A DNA stretch of 64,000 nucleotides from CAMAUF01 sp046152925. GTDB taxonomy: Bacteria; Chloroflexota; Dehalococcoidia; Tepidiformales; Tepidiformaceae. Every line of letters starts with the position of its first letter. Positions within the stretch are counted from its first letter, which is position 1. Position numbers and translations under genes: made by a program. The stretch spans positions 62,001-126,000 of the forward strand of contig JBJXFX010000058.1 of NCBI GenBank assembly GCA_046152925.1, read 5' to 3'. A model generated the notes under the pieces. It did no database searches and was not told the DNA's origin. It saw only the letters and a program-made list of their open reading frames with translations. Of this stretch, positions 7,742 to 15,765 are shown one piece after another.

Positions 7742-8713
7742 ATGACTCCTCTCGGTGCACGCTTCGTCCCGAACTGGACCACCGCTGCGGGCGCGGTCGA
7801 AGGTGTGCTCGCCTTTCTCGAGACGCCGCTCGCCCGCCACGCCGTCATGGGCCTGACGGGCCACGCCTTCCGCCTCTGCCTCGGCGCGAAAGCCGGCGTT
7901 GTCGCCCTGCCCTCCGGGCCTCACGACCTCGATTGGGAGCGGATGGTACGCGAATACGCGCGGACCGGTTGGCGCTGGGAACGGTTCGGCGCCCTGCTCG
8001 CTCCCGAAGACGATTGGGAGCCCGCGCGCGAAGCCGCCGTCGCTTGGACGCAGGCCCACCTCGAGGCCGGCCGACCCGTTACTGGTTTCGACTTTCACGT
8101 CCGCGAACACGGCGTCATTTATGGCGTTGATGTCGTCCGCGGTGGCTTCCTCGTCGACGACATCACCAGCGCCGGCGGGAGCGGCTTCGCACCGTGGGCG
8201 GAATGGCCGACCGCGGTCGGGATGATTGAGCTCGCCGCGCCAGTCGAGCCCCTCGACCTCGACCCGCTCGAGGTGATTGGCGAATCACTCGCCTGGGCGA
8301 CGGAGTGCCTGGCCGGGCGAGACGGCCCAGCCGACGGACAGCCGCGCGGGACAGGCGCCCTCCGCGCCTGGGCCGACGCCTTCGACGCCACAACCGAGGT
8401 CGACCGCGCCGGTAACGCCTACACCCTCGCCATCCTTCAAGCAGCGCGACTCGATGGCGCGACGTTTCTCGGCGACCTCGCGGGCGCCATCCCGGAACTG
8501 GAAGCGCCCCTGCGCCTGGCCGAACGCGCCCTCCGCGACGAGGCGAAGACGCTCGCCGGACTGCTCACGCTCTTCCCGTTCCCATCGGGGGGCCACGGCA
8601 ACGTGACCGTGCCGGGCCTGCGCCGGGGCGCGGCGATGAACCTCCGTTCCGCCGCGACCTTCGAAGACCGCGCCCACGAAGCGATTAGGGAAGCCCTGCG
8701 GATCCTCGATTAA
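7742..8713 (+). CDS. Conserved-looking hypothetical protein
   Basis: A 323-residue soluble protein that I do not recognise. The N-terminal half has the pattern LTGHAFRLCLGAKAGVVALPSGPHDLDW and then GFDFHVREHGVIYGVD and GGFLVDD, a layout loosely like BtrH/papain-fold-like N-terminal domains of acyl transfer or peptidase proteins, but no clear catalytic triad is evident. The C-terminal half is helical and ends with an FPFPSGGHGNV segment. It begins at ATG 7742, divergent from the M16 gene, and lies 40 bases upstream of the phosphatase gene, with which it may be co-transcribed. Confidence 0.75.
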   Translation: MTPLGARFVPNWTTAAGAVEGVLAFLETPLARHAVMGLTGHAFRLCLGAKAGVVALPSGPHDLDWERMVREYARTGWRWERFGALLAPEDDWEPAREAAVAWTQAHLEAGRPVTGFDFHVREHGVIYGVDVVRGGFLVDDITSAGGSGFAPWAEWPTAVGMIELAAPVEPLDLDPLEVIGESLAWATECLAGRDGPADGQPRGTGALRAWADAFDATTEVDRAGNAYTLAILQAARLDGATFLGDLAGAIPELEAPLRLAERALRDEAKTLAGLLTLFPFPSGGHGNVTVPGLRRGAAMNLRSAATFEDRAHEAIREALRILD

Positions 8714-8753
8714 CCGGGCTGGAGTTCAACTCGCTCGCGGGTACACTCGGCGG

Positions 8754-9149
8754 ATGCCGAACTGGGTGATTAACGGCGTGCTCGCCACCAGTCCCCGGCC
8801 GGGCTTCACGCCCGGCCCCGAATACCGCGTCCCCGACGACGTGACCGACCGCTGGATTTCCGAAGCGCGGGACTTCGGCATCGCCTCGATCATGTGTCTG
8901 CTCGCAGACGACCAGCTCTGGCTCTACCGCGGCAACCTGTTGAAGTGGTACCAACGGGCCGGCTTCGAAGTCGCCCACATCGCCACGCTCGACCAGCAAA
9001 CGCACCCGTTCACCCAGGAGCAGTACGACGTTGCCTGGCAGGCGTTTCTCGACCTGCCAAAGCCGGTCCTCGTGCATTGCAGCGCCGGGATGGACCGCAC
9101 CGGGCGCATCGTCCAGCACATCCTCGCGCGTCTTCAGGAGTTGGACTGA
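8754..9149 (+). CDS. Dual-specificity protein phosphatase-like
   Basis: A 131-residue minimal cysteine phosphatase domain. The active-site loop HCSAGMDRTG occupies residues 108-117 (nucleophile C109, phosphate-binding R115), matching the HCx5R signature. D52 or D53 in LLADDQLW is a candidate general acid. Such compact proteins remove phosphate from Tyr/Ser/Thr or from phosphoinositide- or nucleotide-like substrates in the cytoplasm. The gene converges with the DsbA-like gene, with four bases between the stop codons. Confidence 0.85.
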   Translation: MPNWVINGVLATSPRPGFTPGPEYRVPDDVTDRWISEARDFGIASIMCLLADDQLWLYRGNLLKWYQRAGFEVAHIATLDQQTHPFTQEQYDVAWQAFLDLPKPVLVHCSAGMDRTGRIVQHILARLQELD

Positions 9150-9153
9150 CCCG

Positions 9154-10041
9154 CTACTGGAGCGACTGCCACTCTTTCTGCTTCGAAAACAACAGGTCGT
9201 GCATCTCCCAGAACTTGCCTTGCTCGCCCGCGCAATGGGCCGCGGCGCTCGCTGTGCCGGCATTCGGATGGATCTGCGTGATCGGGAAGTGGAGAAACGC
9301 AAGCGCGATGTCGGCGCCGAGCCGGGGGCGCAAGCGTTGGTAGTAGCCCTCGGTCCAGGTCTTGCAGAAGGGGCACTGGAAATCGCTGAACTCAGCGATC
9401 ATCACTTTCGCGTTCTTCCCGCCGGTGATCTGCGCGCCCGTGAGGTCGACTTTCGCGGTGACGATTTCGAAGCGTCCCTGCTGGGCGAGGGTCTTCACGG
9501 CGGCCGAGTAGCCGTCGAGCGTCGTGGGGCTGCCGCTAAGCTCGGCCTGGATCACCTCGTCGAAGATGGCGGCTGGCTGCGCTCCGACGATCCGCTTGTT
9601 GTTCACGAAAAACGTCGGCGTCCCTTCGACGCCAAGCGACACGCCCTGCTGGAAGTGCTTGTTAAGCAGCGCGACCGTTTCGGGCTTAGCGACGCAGGCT
9701 TTGAACTTGGCCTCATCGAGCCCGACACCCTTGGCGTAGGCCAGCAGCGCGTCGGATAGGCGAGCCACGGCGCTGGCTGCGGGGGCCGTCGAGGCCGCCT
9801 CGCCAGGACCGCCGGCCGGAAGTTTGGCGATCGCCCGGTCGAGCGCGGACTCCACCTGCGCCTCGGTCAGGCCACGGTCGTCGCGCAGGCCGAAGGCGAG
9901 CCCGGCGGCGATCAGCCCAGCGCCCAGCACGATGGCAATCGGCACAGCGAGGACCTGCCAGACCGGCCGTGTGGCGGGCTTGGGGGCCTCGCCCGGGGCC
10001 GCATCGGGCACAACGGACTCGTCCGGCGGTTCTGGCGTCAT
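9154..10041 (-). CDS. Membrane-anchored DsbA-like thioredoxin-fold protein, halves in permuted order
   Basis: A 295-residue protein with a short cytoplasmic N-terminus, one transmembrane helix (about 30-51), and an extracytoplasmic thioredoxin-like region expected to exchange disulfides. Residues 98-166 match the C-terminal half of DsbA/BdbD proteins: YAKGVGLDEAKFKACV, then GVEGTPTFFVNNKRIVGAQP with the cis-proline at 142. Residues 211-295 match the N-terminal half: EFSDFQCPFCK with the redox pair C223/C226, HPNAGTASAAAHCAGEQGKFWEMHDLLF. The C-terminal half therefore precedes the N-terminal half, and the chain stops (TAG) where the normal protein would continue. This is a circular permutation or the remnant of a tandem duplication. 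It lies downstream of ruvA. Confidence 0.85.
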   Translation of the reverse strand: MTPEPPDESVVPDAAPGEAPKPATRPVWQVLAVPIAIVLGAGLIAAGLAFGLRDDRGLTEAQVESALDRAIAKLPAGGPGEAASTAPAASAVARLSDALLAYAKGVGLDEAKFKACVAKPETVALLNKHFQQGVSLGVEGTPTFFVNNKRIVGAQPAAIFDEVIQAELSGSPTTLDGYSAAVKTLAQQGRFEIVTAKVDLTGAQITGGKNAKVMIAEFSDFQCPFCKTWTEGYYQRLRPRLGADIALAFLHFPITQIHPNAGTASAAAHCAGEQGKFWEMHDLLFSKQKEWQSLQ

Positions 10042-10126
10042 CGCCCCATGCTAGGCCGGGGCACGGCTCGGCGCGAGCGTCCCAGCGTTCATCCACGGCC
10101 CCCAACAGCGCCGAGTTCAGGCCACC

Positions 10127-10786
10127 TCAGTTCGCCCCGCGGGCGCGGAGGACGGCGAGCGTCAGCGACTCCAGCGTCTGGAGACTCGGGTCGTCGGCCA
10201 GCGCCTGTTCGACCCACAGCTTCGCGTCGCCGCGGGGGAAGCCGAGCGCCGCGATCGCCTCGACGGAGTCGGCGGATACCCGCCCCGCGGCGACGACCTT
10301 CGCATCCACAGGCCGCACGTCGCCGCCATCCTGAATCGCGGCTTCAGCGGCGAGCTTCCCTCGGAGCGTGGCGATGATTTTGTCTGCGCCCCGAGCCCCG
10401 ATCCCGGGGAGCCGCGTCAACGTCGGCCGGTCCTCGCGCTCGATTGCGCTCGCTATCACGCTGACGGGCAGGTTGAGCGCTTTGGCCGCCTTCGCTGGCC
10501 CGATGCCTTCTACTGAGATGAACTTCCTGAAGAACTCCCGTTCGCCCCGCCGCAGGAAGCCAACAAGCACCGGGACAGGCTGGTTGGTGGTCGCCGAATA
10601 GTGGACGTGGAAGAGCACCTCTGGCCCGCTCTCGATGGCGAGCTCGCATTCACCCGCGAGACCCTGAAGCTCCGGCCAGAGAAACAGCGGCACCATCACC
10701 TCGTAGCCGACGCCGTGGACATCGATCTCGACGATCGGGCCCGCCAGGTCCATCCGCGTCAGGCGGCCGCGCAGGTGCGTGATCAC
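10127..10786 (-). CDS. ruvA: Holliday junction branch migration protein RuvA
   Basis: A 219-residue subunit that binds four-way DNA junctions as a tetramer and loads the RuvB motor. The N-terminal OB fold reads ITHLRGRLTRMD...VEIDVHGVGYEV. Helix-hairpin-helix segments appear in FRKFISVEGIGPAKAAKALNL and LTRLPGIGARGADKIIATL, and the C-terminal domain III helices are present. GTG 10786 gives the usual MIxxLRG start; a TTG six codons upstream is an alternative. ruvB and ruvC are not adjacent. The start region faces mutM divergently with only about 60 bases between start codons. Confidence 0.95.
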   Translation of the reverse strand: MITHLRGRLTRMDLAGPIVEIDVHGVGYEVMVPLFLWPELQGLAGECELAIESGPEVLFHVHYSATTNQPVPVLVGFLRRGEREFFRKFISVEGIGPAKAAKALNLPVSVIASAIEREDRPTLTRLPGIGARGADKIIATLRGKLAAEAAIQDGGDVRPVDAKVVAAGRVSADSVEAIAALGFPRGDAKLWVEQALADDPSLQTLESLTLAVLRARGAN

Positions 10787-10848
10787 GCACCGAGTATCGG
10801 CCAACCGGGCGAGTGCGCTACCGCGGCGGCCGGGCTACGCTCGCAACG

Positions 10849-11706
10849 ATGCCGGAGCTGCCGGAAGTCGAGACGATCCGCGGCGACCTCGCCCCGCTGG
10901 TAGCGGGCCGCACCGTGCTGGCCATCGCCATCGACCCCGCGACGGCCCACCTGCTGCTTGGGGACGTCGCCCCGAGCGCATTCCTCACCGAAACTCTTGG
11001 CCGGACGATCACCTCGCTCGGCCGGCGCGGGAAGTACCTCCTCGCGCATCTCGACAACGGCCGCACCTGGGTGATCCACCTGCGGATGACGGGCCGGCTC
11101 GTCTGGCGCCCCGCTGGCGCACCGGAGGAGCCGTATCAGCGCGGCGCCATCAGCCTGGATGGCGGCCACGACCTCCGCTGGTCGGACCTCCGCAAGTTCG
11201 GCACCTGGCGGATTGTCGAAGACCTCGACGCCTACTTCGCCAAGCGGTTAGGCCCCGAGCCGATCGACGGGACGTTCACGCTGGCGCAGTTCCGGGCCGC
11301 CCTCGCGAATCGCCAGGCGCCCGTGAAGTCCGTGCTCCTCGACCAGCGCCGGGTGGCGGGGCTCGGCAACATCTACGTGGATGAAGCCCTGTATGAGGCG
11401 CGGATCCGGCCCGACACGCTCGCGGGCGACGTCGGCCCGGCGGCCGCCAAACGCCTCTTCGAAGCGTCCCGCGCAGTCCTCGAACGAGGGATCGCCAATC
11501 GGGGCGCGAGCTTCAAGGATTATGTCGACGGTCAGGGCAACCAGGGGACGCAGCACATGTTCGTCCAGGTCTTCCGGCGGACCGGCAAGCCGTGTTACGC
11601 CTGTGGCGCCATCATCGAGCGCGTCGTCATCGGCGGGCGTTCCACACACTTTTGCCCAGCCTGTCAGCCGAAAGCGCGGCGCAAACCCGCGCGGAACGAG
11701 GGATAA
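10849..11706 (+). CDS. mutM: Formamidopyrimidine-DNA glycosylase (Fpg/MutM)
   Basis: Removes 8-oxoguanine and formamidopyrimidines from DNA and nicks the strand by beta/delta elimination. Translation from ATG 10849 gives the required MPELPEVET N-terminus, with the catalytic proline and glutamate exposed after Met removal; the upstream in-frame ATG would block catalysis. Further motifs are RRGKYLLAHLD, LRMTGRL, GLGNIYVDEALYEARIRP, and a zinc finger with cysteines in CYACG and CPAC at the C-terminus. The 285-residue length is typical. It heads a three-gene run with the unknown 210-residue protein and a P1 peptidase. Confidence 0.97.
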   Translation: MPELPEVETIRGDLAPLVAGRTVLAIAIDPATAHLLLGDVAPSAFLTETLGRTITSLGRRGKYLLAHLDNGRTWVIHLRMTGRLVWRPAGAPEEPYQRGAISLDGGHDLRWSDLRKFGTWRIVEDLDAYFAKRLGPEPIDGTFTLAQFRAALANRQAPVKSVLLDQRRVAGLGNIYVDEALYEARIRPDTLAGDVGPAAAKRLFEASRAVLERGIANRGASFKDYVDGQGNQGTQHMFVQVFRRTGKPCYACGAIIERVVIGGRSTHFCPACQPKARRKPARNEG

Positions 11707-11709
11707 GCC

Positions 11710-12342
11710 TTGGACTACCCCGGTGGCCTCCGCGAACTCGACTTCCTTGATGCCTATCTGCGCGGGGCGCTGCGCAAGCCGCAGGTCGCCGCGGATGGGC
11801 TCCTCAGGGCGCTCGTCTTCGCGGACCCAGCCGACCGGCCCGTGCTGGCGGGCGCGATCGCAGGCGAGCTCGCGGAGGCCTGCCGGCGGCTCGTCGCCGT
11901 CTGGGAAGCGCTGAGCGACCGCCGCCGGCCCATCGCCGCGGCCCTGATGGGCCCGCTGCCCGGCGCAGCCGCGTGGGTCGAATTCGCACAGCAAACGGCC
12001 ACCCTGACGCCTGAGCAGGTGATCCGCGAGCTCGGGATCGGCGAGGCGGGCCTCCGCGCCGCGAAACACCTCCGGGAACACCCGGACCTGCCAGGGCTCA
12101 CGGGCCTGGTCGTCGCCGCCGAGCAGGGGGCGGAGATGCTGCTGCTCCCACTGGCGGCGGCGGACGAAGGCTGGCTCGCGGGCATCGGCGGCGACGGCGA
12201 GACGATGGCGGCGAGCTTCGGCGTCGGCGAACCCGATGCCGCCGGCCTCGCCGACCTCACCGCCGCGTTCTGCGACGCCGCCCGCGCCTTCCTTGGCGCC
12301 TACCTCGATGGGCGGCGAACCGCCGGTTGGCGGCCAGAATGA
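11710..12342 (+). CDS. Hypothetical protein between mutM and a P1 peptidase
   Basis: A 210-residue soluble, leucine/alanine-rich, mostly helical protein that I do not recognise. It starts at TTG 11710, three bases after the mutM stop, with GAGGGAT just upstream. Its TGA overlaps the ATG of the next gene (ATGA at 12339-12342), so translation of all three genes is probably coupled. It has no cysteines suggestive of a metal site beyond one near the C-terminus and no nucleotide-binding motif. Confidence 0.7.
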   Translation: MDYPGGLRELDFLDAYLRGALRKPQVAADGLLRALVFADPADRPVLAGAIAGELAEACRRLVAVWEALSDRRRPIAAALMGPLPGAAAWVEFAQQTATLTPEQVIRELGIGEAGLRAAKHLREHPDLPGLTGLVVAAEQGAEMLLLPLAAADEGWLAGIGGDGETMAASFGVGEPDAAGLADLTAAFCDAARAFLGAYLDGRRTAGWRPE

Positions 12343-13343
12343 GCGGCGCACTGACGCCTGGCCGCTACGACGCGATCACGGATGTCACAGGGATCACCGT
12401 CGGACATTGGACAGACCGCCGCCGCGCCACAGGCTGCACGGTCATCCTTTGTCCGGCCGCCACTGGGGCCGCTGTCGATGTGCGCGGCGGCGCCCCTGGC
12501 AGCCGGGAGACCGATGTCCTCGGGATGGCGAACGTCGTCCGCACCTGCCACGCGGTCGTTTTCGCGGGCGGCAGCGCCTTTGGGCTGGCCGCTGCGCACG
12601 GGGTCGTCCGGCTCCTCGACGAGCAGGGCGTTGGCTTCGAAACCACCGTTCGGAAGGTCCCGATCGTCTCGGCAGCCGTGATCTTCGACCTTGCCGTCGG
12701 CGATGCCCAAGCGAGCCCCGGCGACGCCGAAGGATATGCGGCGGCGGCGGCGGCCAAGGGTGGCCGAATCGCCCAGGGCTCCGTCGGGGCCGGGACGGGC
12801 GCGACGGTCGCCAAGCTGCTCGGCAACGAAGGCCGCCTCAAGGGCGGGGTCGGGACGGCCAGCCTCACCGGCCCTGGCGGGCTCGTGGTCGGCGCGCTAG
12901 CGGTCACCAACGCCGTCGGGGCGATTTACGACCCCGCGGACGGCACGCTCGTCGCTGGCCCGAGGCGCGCCGATGGGGCGATGGCCGGTCTGGCCGAGAC
13001 CGTCGAGCTGCGGCGCGCGCGCATGCAGGCGCTGGTCGCTACGCAGGCGCGCGAGAACACGACGCTCGTCTGTATCGCGACCAACACAGCTTTCCCACAC
13101 GCGGCCTTGCAGCGCCTCGCCTACCAGGCCCACGACGGTCTCGCGCGGACAATCGTGCCGGCGCACACCCTCGGGGACGGCGACATCGCCTTCGCCGTCG
13201 CCGTCGGGACGCGCGAACCGGCCCCCGACGACGCATTGCTCGCGGGCATCCTGACGACGCTCGCCGTGGAGCGGGCCGTGCTCCGGAGCGTGCGTCTCGC
13301 GCGCCCGGTGGCCGGCGTCCCGGCTTCACTCCGAACTGCCTAG
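12339..13343 (+). CDS. P1 family peptidase (DmpA/NylC-type Ntn hydrolase)
   Basis: A 334-residue proenzyme-like member of the DmpA/6-aminohexanoate-oligomer hydrolase family. These cleave themselves into two chains, exposing an N-terminal nucleophile that hydrolyses amide bonds of short peptides or oligomers. Family landmarks are TDVTGITVGHWTD near the N-terminus, VFAGGSAFGLAAAHGVV, and the autocleavage site N240-T241-T242 followed by LVCIATNTAFP; T241 would be the nucleophile, as in NylC. The ATG overlaps the previous stop, and the longer upstream start is less likely. Aminopeptidase versus oligomer hydrolase specificity is not resolved. Confidence 0.9.
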   Translation: MSGALTPGRYDAITDVTGITVGHWTDRRRATGCTVILCPAATGAAVDVRGGAPGSRETDVLGMANVVRTCHAVVFAGGSAFGLAAAHGVVRLLDEQGVGFETTVRKVPIVSAAVIFDLAVGDAQASPGDAEGYAAAAAAKGGRIAQGSVGAGTGATVAKLLGNEGRLKGGVGTASLTGPGGLVVGALAVTNAVGAIYDPADGTLVAGPRRADGAMAGLAETVELRRARMQALVATQARENTTLVCIATNTAFPHAALQRLAYQAHDGLARTIVPAHTLGDGDIAFAVAVGTREPAPDDALLAGILTTLAVERAVLRSVRLARPVAGVPASLRTA

Positions 13344-13451
13344 AACTCCACGAGAATCGGCCTTTCGACGGATTGGCAAATGGTTAACGTAGGGTTTAGC
13401 CTACCGCACGACCGTCCGCACACCCCAGGTGCGACGGAGGAGAGGGAGTTC

Positions 13452-14564
13452 GTGAAACGATTCTTGGCATTACCAGTCGCAGCGGTTGCACTGTCTGGCG
13501 TGCTCGCGAGCACCGGCCTACAGAGCGCCGATGCCGCCGACCAGACACTCACGGTCCGCGCCGGCGAGGCGTATGAAGAGGCCTCGGTGAACCTCTTCCT
13601 GCCGGCCAACGTGACCGTCATCACGGGGACGACGTTGCGCTGGGCGGTCTCGGACATTGAGCCGCACAGCATCACGATGTTCCAGGGCCAGCCCCCGGCC
13701 GATGAGCCGGCGCCCGACCCATCACCAGCGACGTTCCCGAACAGCAAGAACGTCGTCAACTCCGGCCTCATCTTCCCGAGTGGTCCGGCCAAGGCCACCT
13801 ACGACGTGAAGTTCGCGAAGGCCGGCTCCTACGACTACTTCTGCATCATCCACCCGAACATGACGGGCGTGATCACCGTCGTCGACGAGGGGTCGGCTGC
13901 CGCACCCGGGGCCGACAATCAGCTATCGCTCGACGCCCGCGGCAACGCGGAGTTCAACTCGGCCAGCTTCGAGGCCAAGGCTGCTCTCGCGGCGCTCAAG
14001 AGCCGGCCGACGGAAGTCGTGAACAAGGCCGGCGGCGCCAAGGCCTACACCGTCAAGCTCGGCACTGAAACCCCGAACACGCAGGCGAACATCAACCAGC
14101 CCGCCAAGCTTACGATCACCGCGGGCGACTCCGTTGTCTTCAAGTCGCTGGAGCAGGTCCCGCACACAGCGACCTTCGGCGCGCTCCCGCCCGGCGACCC
14201 GTTTGAAGCCCCCGCTTCGAAGCCGGGCTCCGCGGTCGATGGTACGGCGACGGTCAACTCTGGCGTGCTTCTCAGCATCCCAGATCCATCGCAGGCCAAC
14301 TCATTCGAGATGACCTTCCCGAAGCCGGGGACCTACAAGTACTACTGCGCCATCCATAGCGGCACGCTGCCGGATGGCACGATCGTGGGCCAGCAGGGCG
14401 AGATCACGGTCGTCGCCCGGCCGTCGGCCCCCGGCGCACCGAACACCGGCTCCGGCCTCGTTGCGGCCCAACAGGACGGCCAAAGCGGTTGGTTGCTGGT
14501 GATCGGGGCAACCCTCGCGGCGCTGATCGTCGCAGGCGGCAGCCTCGCCTACGCACGCAAGTAA
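13452..14564 (+). CDS. Exported, membrane-anchored protein with two cupredoxin domains
   Basis: A 370-residue surface protein. GTG 13452 starts a clear signal peptide (KRFLALPVAAVALSGVLAS) cut near the ADA at 26-29. The first plastocyanin-like domain has a complete type 1 copper set: H72, C131, H134 and M137 (CIIHPNM). The second has H238, C299 and H302, but the usual methionine is replaced within SGTLPDG, so copper may be bound differently or not at all. A C-terminal helix (346-367) followed by ARK anchors it. Expected role is extracytoplasmic electron transfer or copper handling. A strong hairpin and another cupredoxin gene follow. Confidence 0.88.
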   Translation: MKRFLALPVAAVALSGVLASTGLQSADAADQTLTVRAGEAYEEASVNLFLPANVTVITGTTLRWAVSDIEPHSITMFQGQPPADEPAPDPSPATFPNSKNVVNSGLIFPSGPAKATYDVKFAKAGSYDYFCIIHPNMTGVITVVDEGSAAAPGADNQLSLDARGNAEFNSASFEAKAALAALKSRPTEVVNKAGGAKAYTVKLGTETPNTQANINQPAKLTITAGDSVVFKSLEQVPHTATFGALPPGDPFEAPASKPGSAVDGTATVNSGVLLSIPDPSQANSFEMTFPKPGTYKYYCAIHSGTLPDGTIVGQQGEITVVARPSAPGAPNTGSGLVAAQQDGQSGWLLVIGATLAALIVAGGSLAYARK

Positions 14565-14589
14565 TCGCAAACGCGTCACGCGACGTACT

Positions 14590-14621
14590 GGGAATGGCCG
14601 GGTGTTCACCCGGCCATTCCC
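14590..14621 (+). terminator. Strong hairpin between two cupredoxin genes
   Basis: A perfect stem of about 13-14 pairs (GGGAATGGCCGGG/CCCGGCCATTCCC) closes a small loop. It lacks a T-run, so it is either a weak or factor-dependent terminator of the upstream cupredoxin gene or an mRNA-stability element. It ends 19 bases before the next ATG. Confidence 0.5.
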
Positions 14622-14640
14622 TATCCAGGAGACCCGCCCC

Positions 14641-15291
14641 ATGCCTCCTTCGATCACCCGTGCCCTGATGATCCTTCCGGCCCTCGCCGCCATCGCCCTT
14701 GCGGCCTGCGGCGGGGGGGACTCAGGCACGTCGAGCCCTACCGCGGCGGCGACCACAACGACGGCCACCCCCACCACGACCACGCCGGCTTCGACAACCG
14801 TGACGACAACCGCCACCAGGACGGCCGCAACGGCGAGCGCGACCGCAGCGACTTCGAGCCCAACGGCCGCGGCCGCAACGGCGACGCGGACCCCGACCCC
14901 GGCTGCGCAGGCGACGGCAACGCCCGCAGCCGCGACCCCAACTCCGGGGGCGACTCAGCCGCCGCCCACGCCCACCCGGGCGCCCGCAAGCCCGACTCCC
15001 ATCCCAGCCACCCCGACCGCCAGCGGGGAAGGGCCACGGAACGTGACGGTCACCGTCAACGACAACTTCTTCTCCCCCTCACAGCTCTCGCTCCCGCGTG
15101 GGAGCACGGTGACCTGGACCTGGGCTGGAGAAGCAATCCACGACGTGACCGGGCCGTTCGGGCGAAGCGAGCTGCAAAAGTCCGGGTCGTTCACCTTAAC
15201 GTTTAGTCAGGCCGGGACGTTTCAGTACGTGTGCTCGGTCCACAACGCACCTCCGGCTACGTTCATGCGCGGCACCATCGTGATTCAGTAG
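14641..15291 (+). CDS. Cupredoxin-domain lipoprotein with Thr/Pro-rich linker
   Basis: A 216-residue lipoprotein. ATG 14641 follows an AGGAGA site and begins a signal peptide ending in the lipobox LAAC, with the acylated Cys followed by GGG. About 100 residues of Thr/Ala/Pro-rich linker carry the C-terminal domain away from the membrane. That domain is a single plastocyanin-like fold: VTVNDNFFSPSQLSLPRGSTVTW, HDV with the first histidine, and a C-S-V-H pair (YVCSVHN) followed by a methionine in the last 10 residues, giving a plausible type 1 copper site. Likely an extracytoplasmic electron carrier. It ends 24 bases before the PqqD-like gene and may share its transcript. Confidence 0.87.
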   Translation: MPPSITRALMILPALAAIALAACGGGDSGTSSPTAAATTTTATPTTTTPASTTVTTTATRTAATASATAATSSPTAAAATATRTPTPAAQATATPAAATPTPGATQPPPTPTRAPASPTPIPATPTASGEGPRNVTVTVNDNFFSPSQLSLPRGSTVTWTWAGEAIHDVTGPFGRSELQKSGSFTLTFSQAGTFQYVCSVHNAPPATFMRGTIVIQ

Positions 15292-15315
15292 ACCGGCGAC
15301 CCCCGACTGGGGGCT

Positions 15316-15765
15316 ATGAACTCGCGAAACAAGGAGGCAGGCTCGTTGATTAGGCGGTATCGGCTTCGGGGAGCGGACGTGGTGACGGAAACCGTCGACG
15401 GTGAGGCCCTGATCGTCGACCTCGCCACTGGGACCTATTACAGCGCCCATGGACTGGCCGAATACGCCTGGACGGCGCTGGCGTCTGGCTACACTCCTGA
15501 GCAGGTCGCCGCCGCCGTCCGCGAGGGTTCGGACGCCGGTAAGCCCGCCGTCGACCAATGGCTCGAGGACCTCGTCGCGCAGATCATGAGCGACGACCTG
15601 CTCCAGGCCGGTGGAGCAGCTCCGGCTGCCCCACTTGGGCCGCCGCCCCGCATCGCGTTCGAGCCCGTCCTGCTCCGAAAGTTCACGGATATGCAGGAAC
15701 TGCTCATCCTCGACCCAATCCATGATGTAGATGAAGCCGCGGGCTGGCCCGCCGCGAAGCCATGA
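15316..15765 (+). CDS. PqqD-like (RRE-fold) protein with conserved acidic C-terminal tail
   Basis: A 149-residue protein whose first 95 residues match the PqqD family, small winged-helix peptide-recognition domains (RiPP recognition elements): VTETVDGEALIVDLATGTYYSAHGLAEYAWTAL and helical LVAQIMSDDLL. After a proline-rich linker comes a distinct tail with DMQELL, LDPIHDVDE and GWP, a tail I associate with PqqD-like proteins that sit beside HprK-like kinases. A five-pair hairpin (CCCCC/GGGGG, 15300-15313) overlaps the ribosome-binding region just before ATG 15316 and could limit translation. It is the first of five genes overlapping head-to-tail; the next ATG overlaps its TGA. Confidence 0.8.
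   Translation: MNSRNKEAGSLIRRYRLRGADVVTETVDGEALIVDLATGTYYSAHGLAEYAWTALASGYTPEQVAAAVREGSDAGKPAVDQWLEDLVAQIMSDDLLQAGGAAPAAPLGPPPRIAFEPVLLRKFTDMQELLILDPIHDVDEAAGWPAAKP

Noticed and set aside
9154..9156. Stop of the DsbA-like gene considered as a recoded codon
   Set aside because: It is TAG, not TGA, and there is no downstream in-frame DsbA sequence; the convergent phosphatase gene follows.
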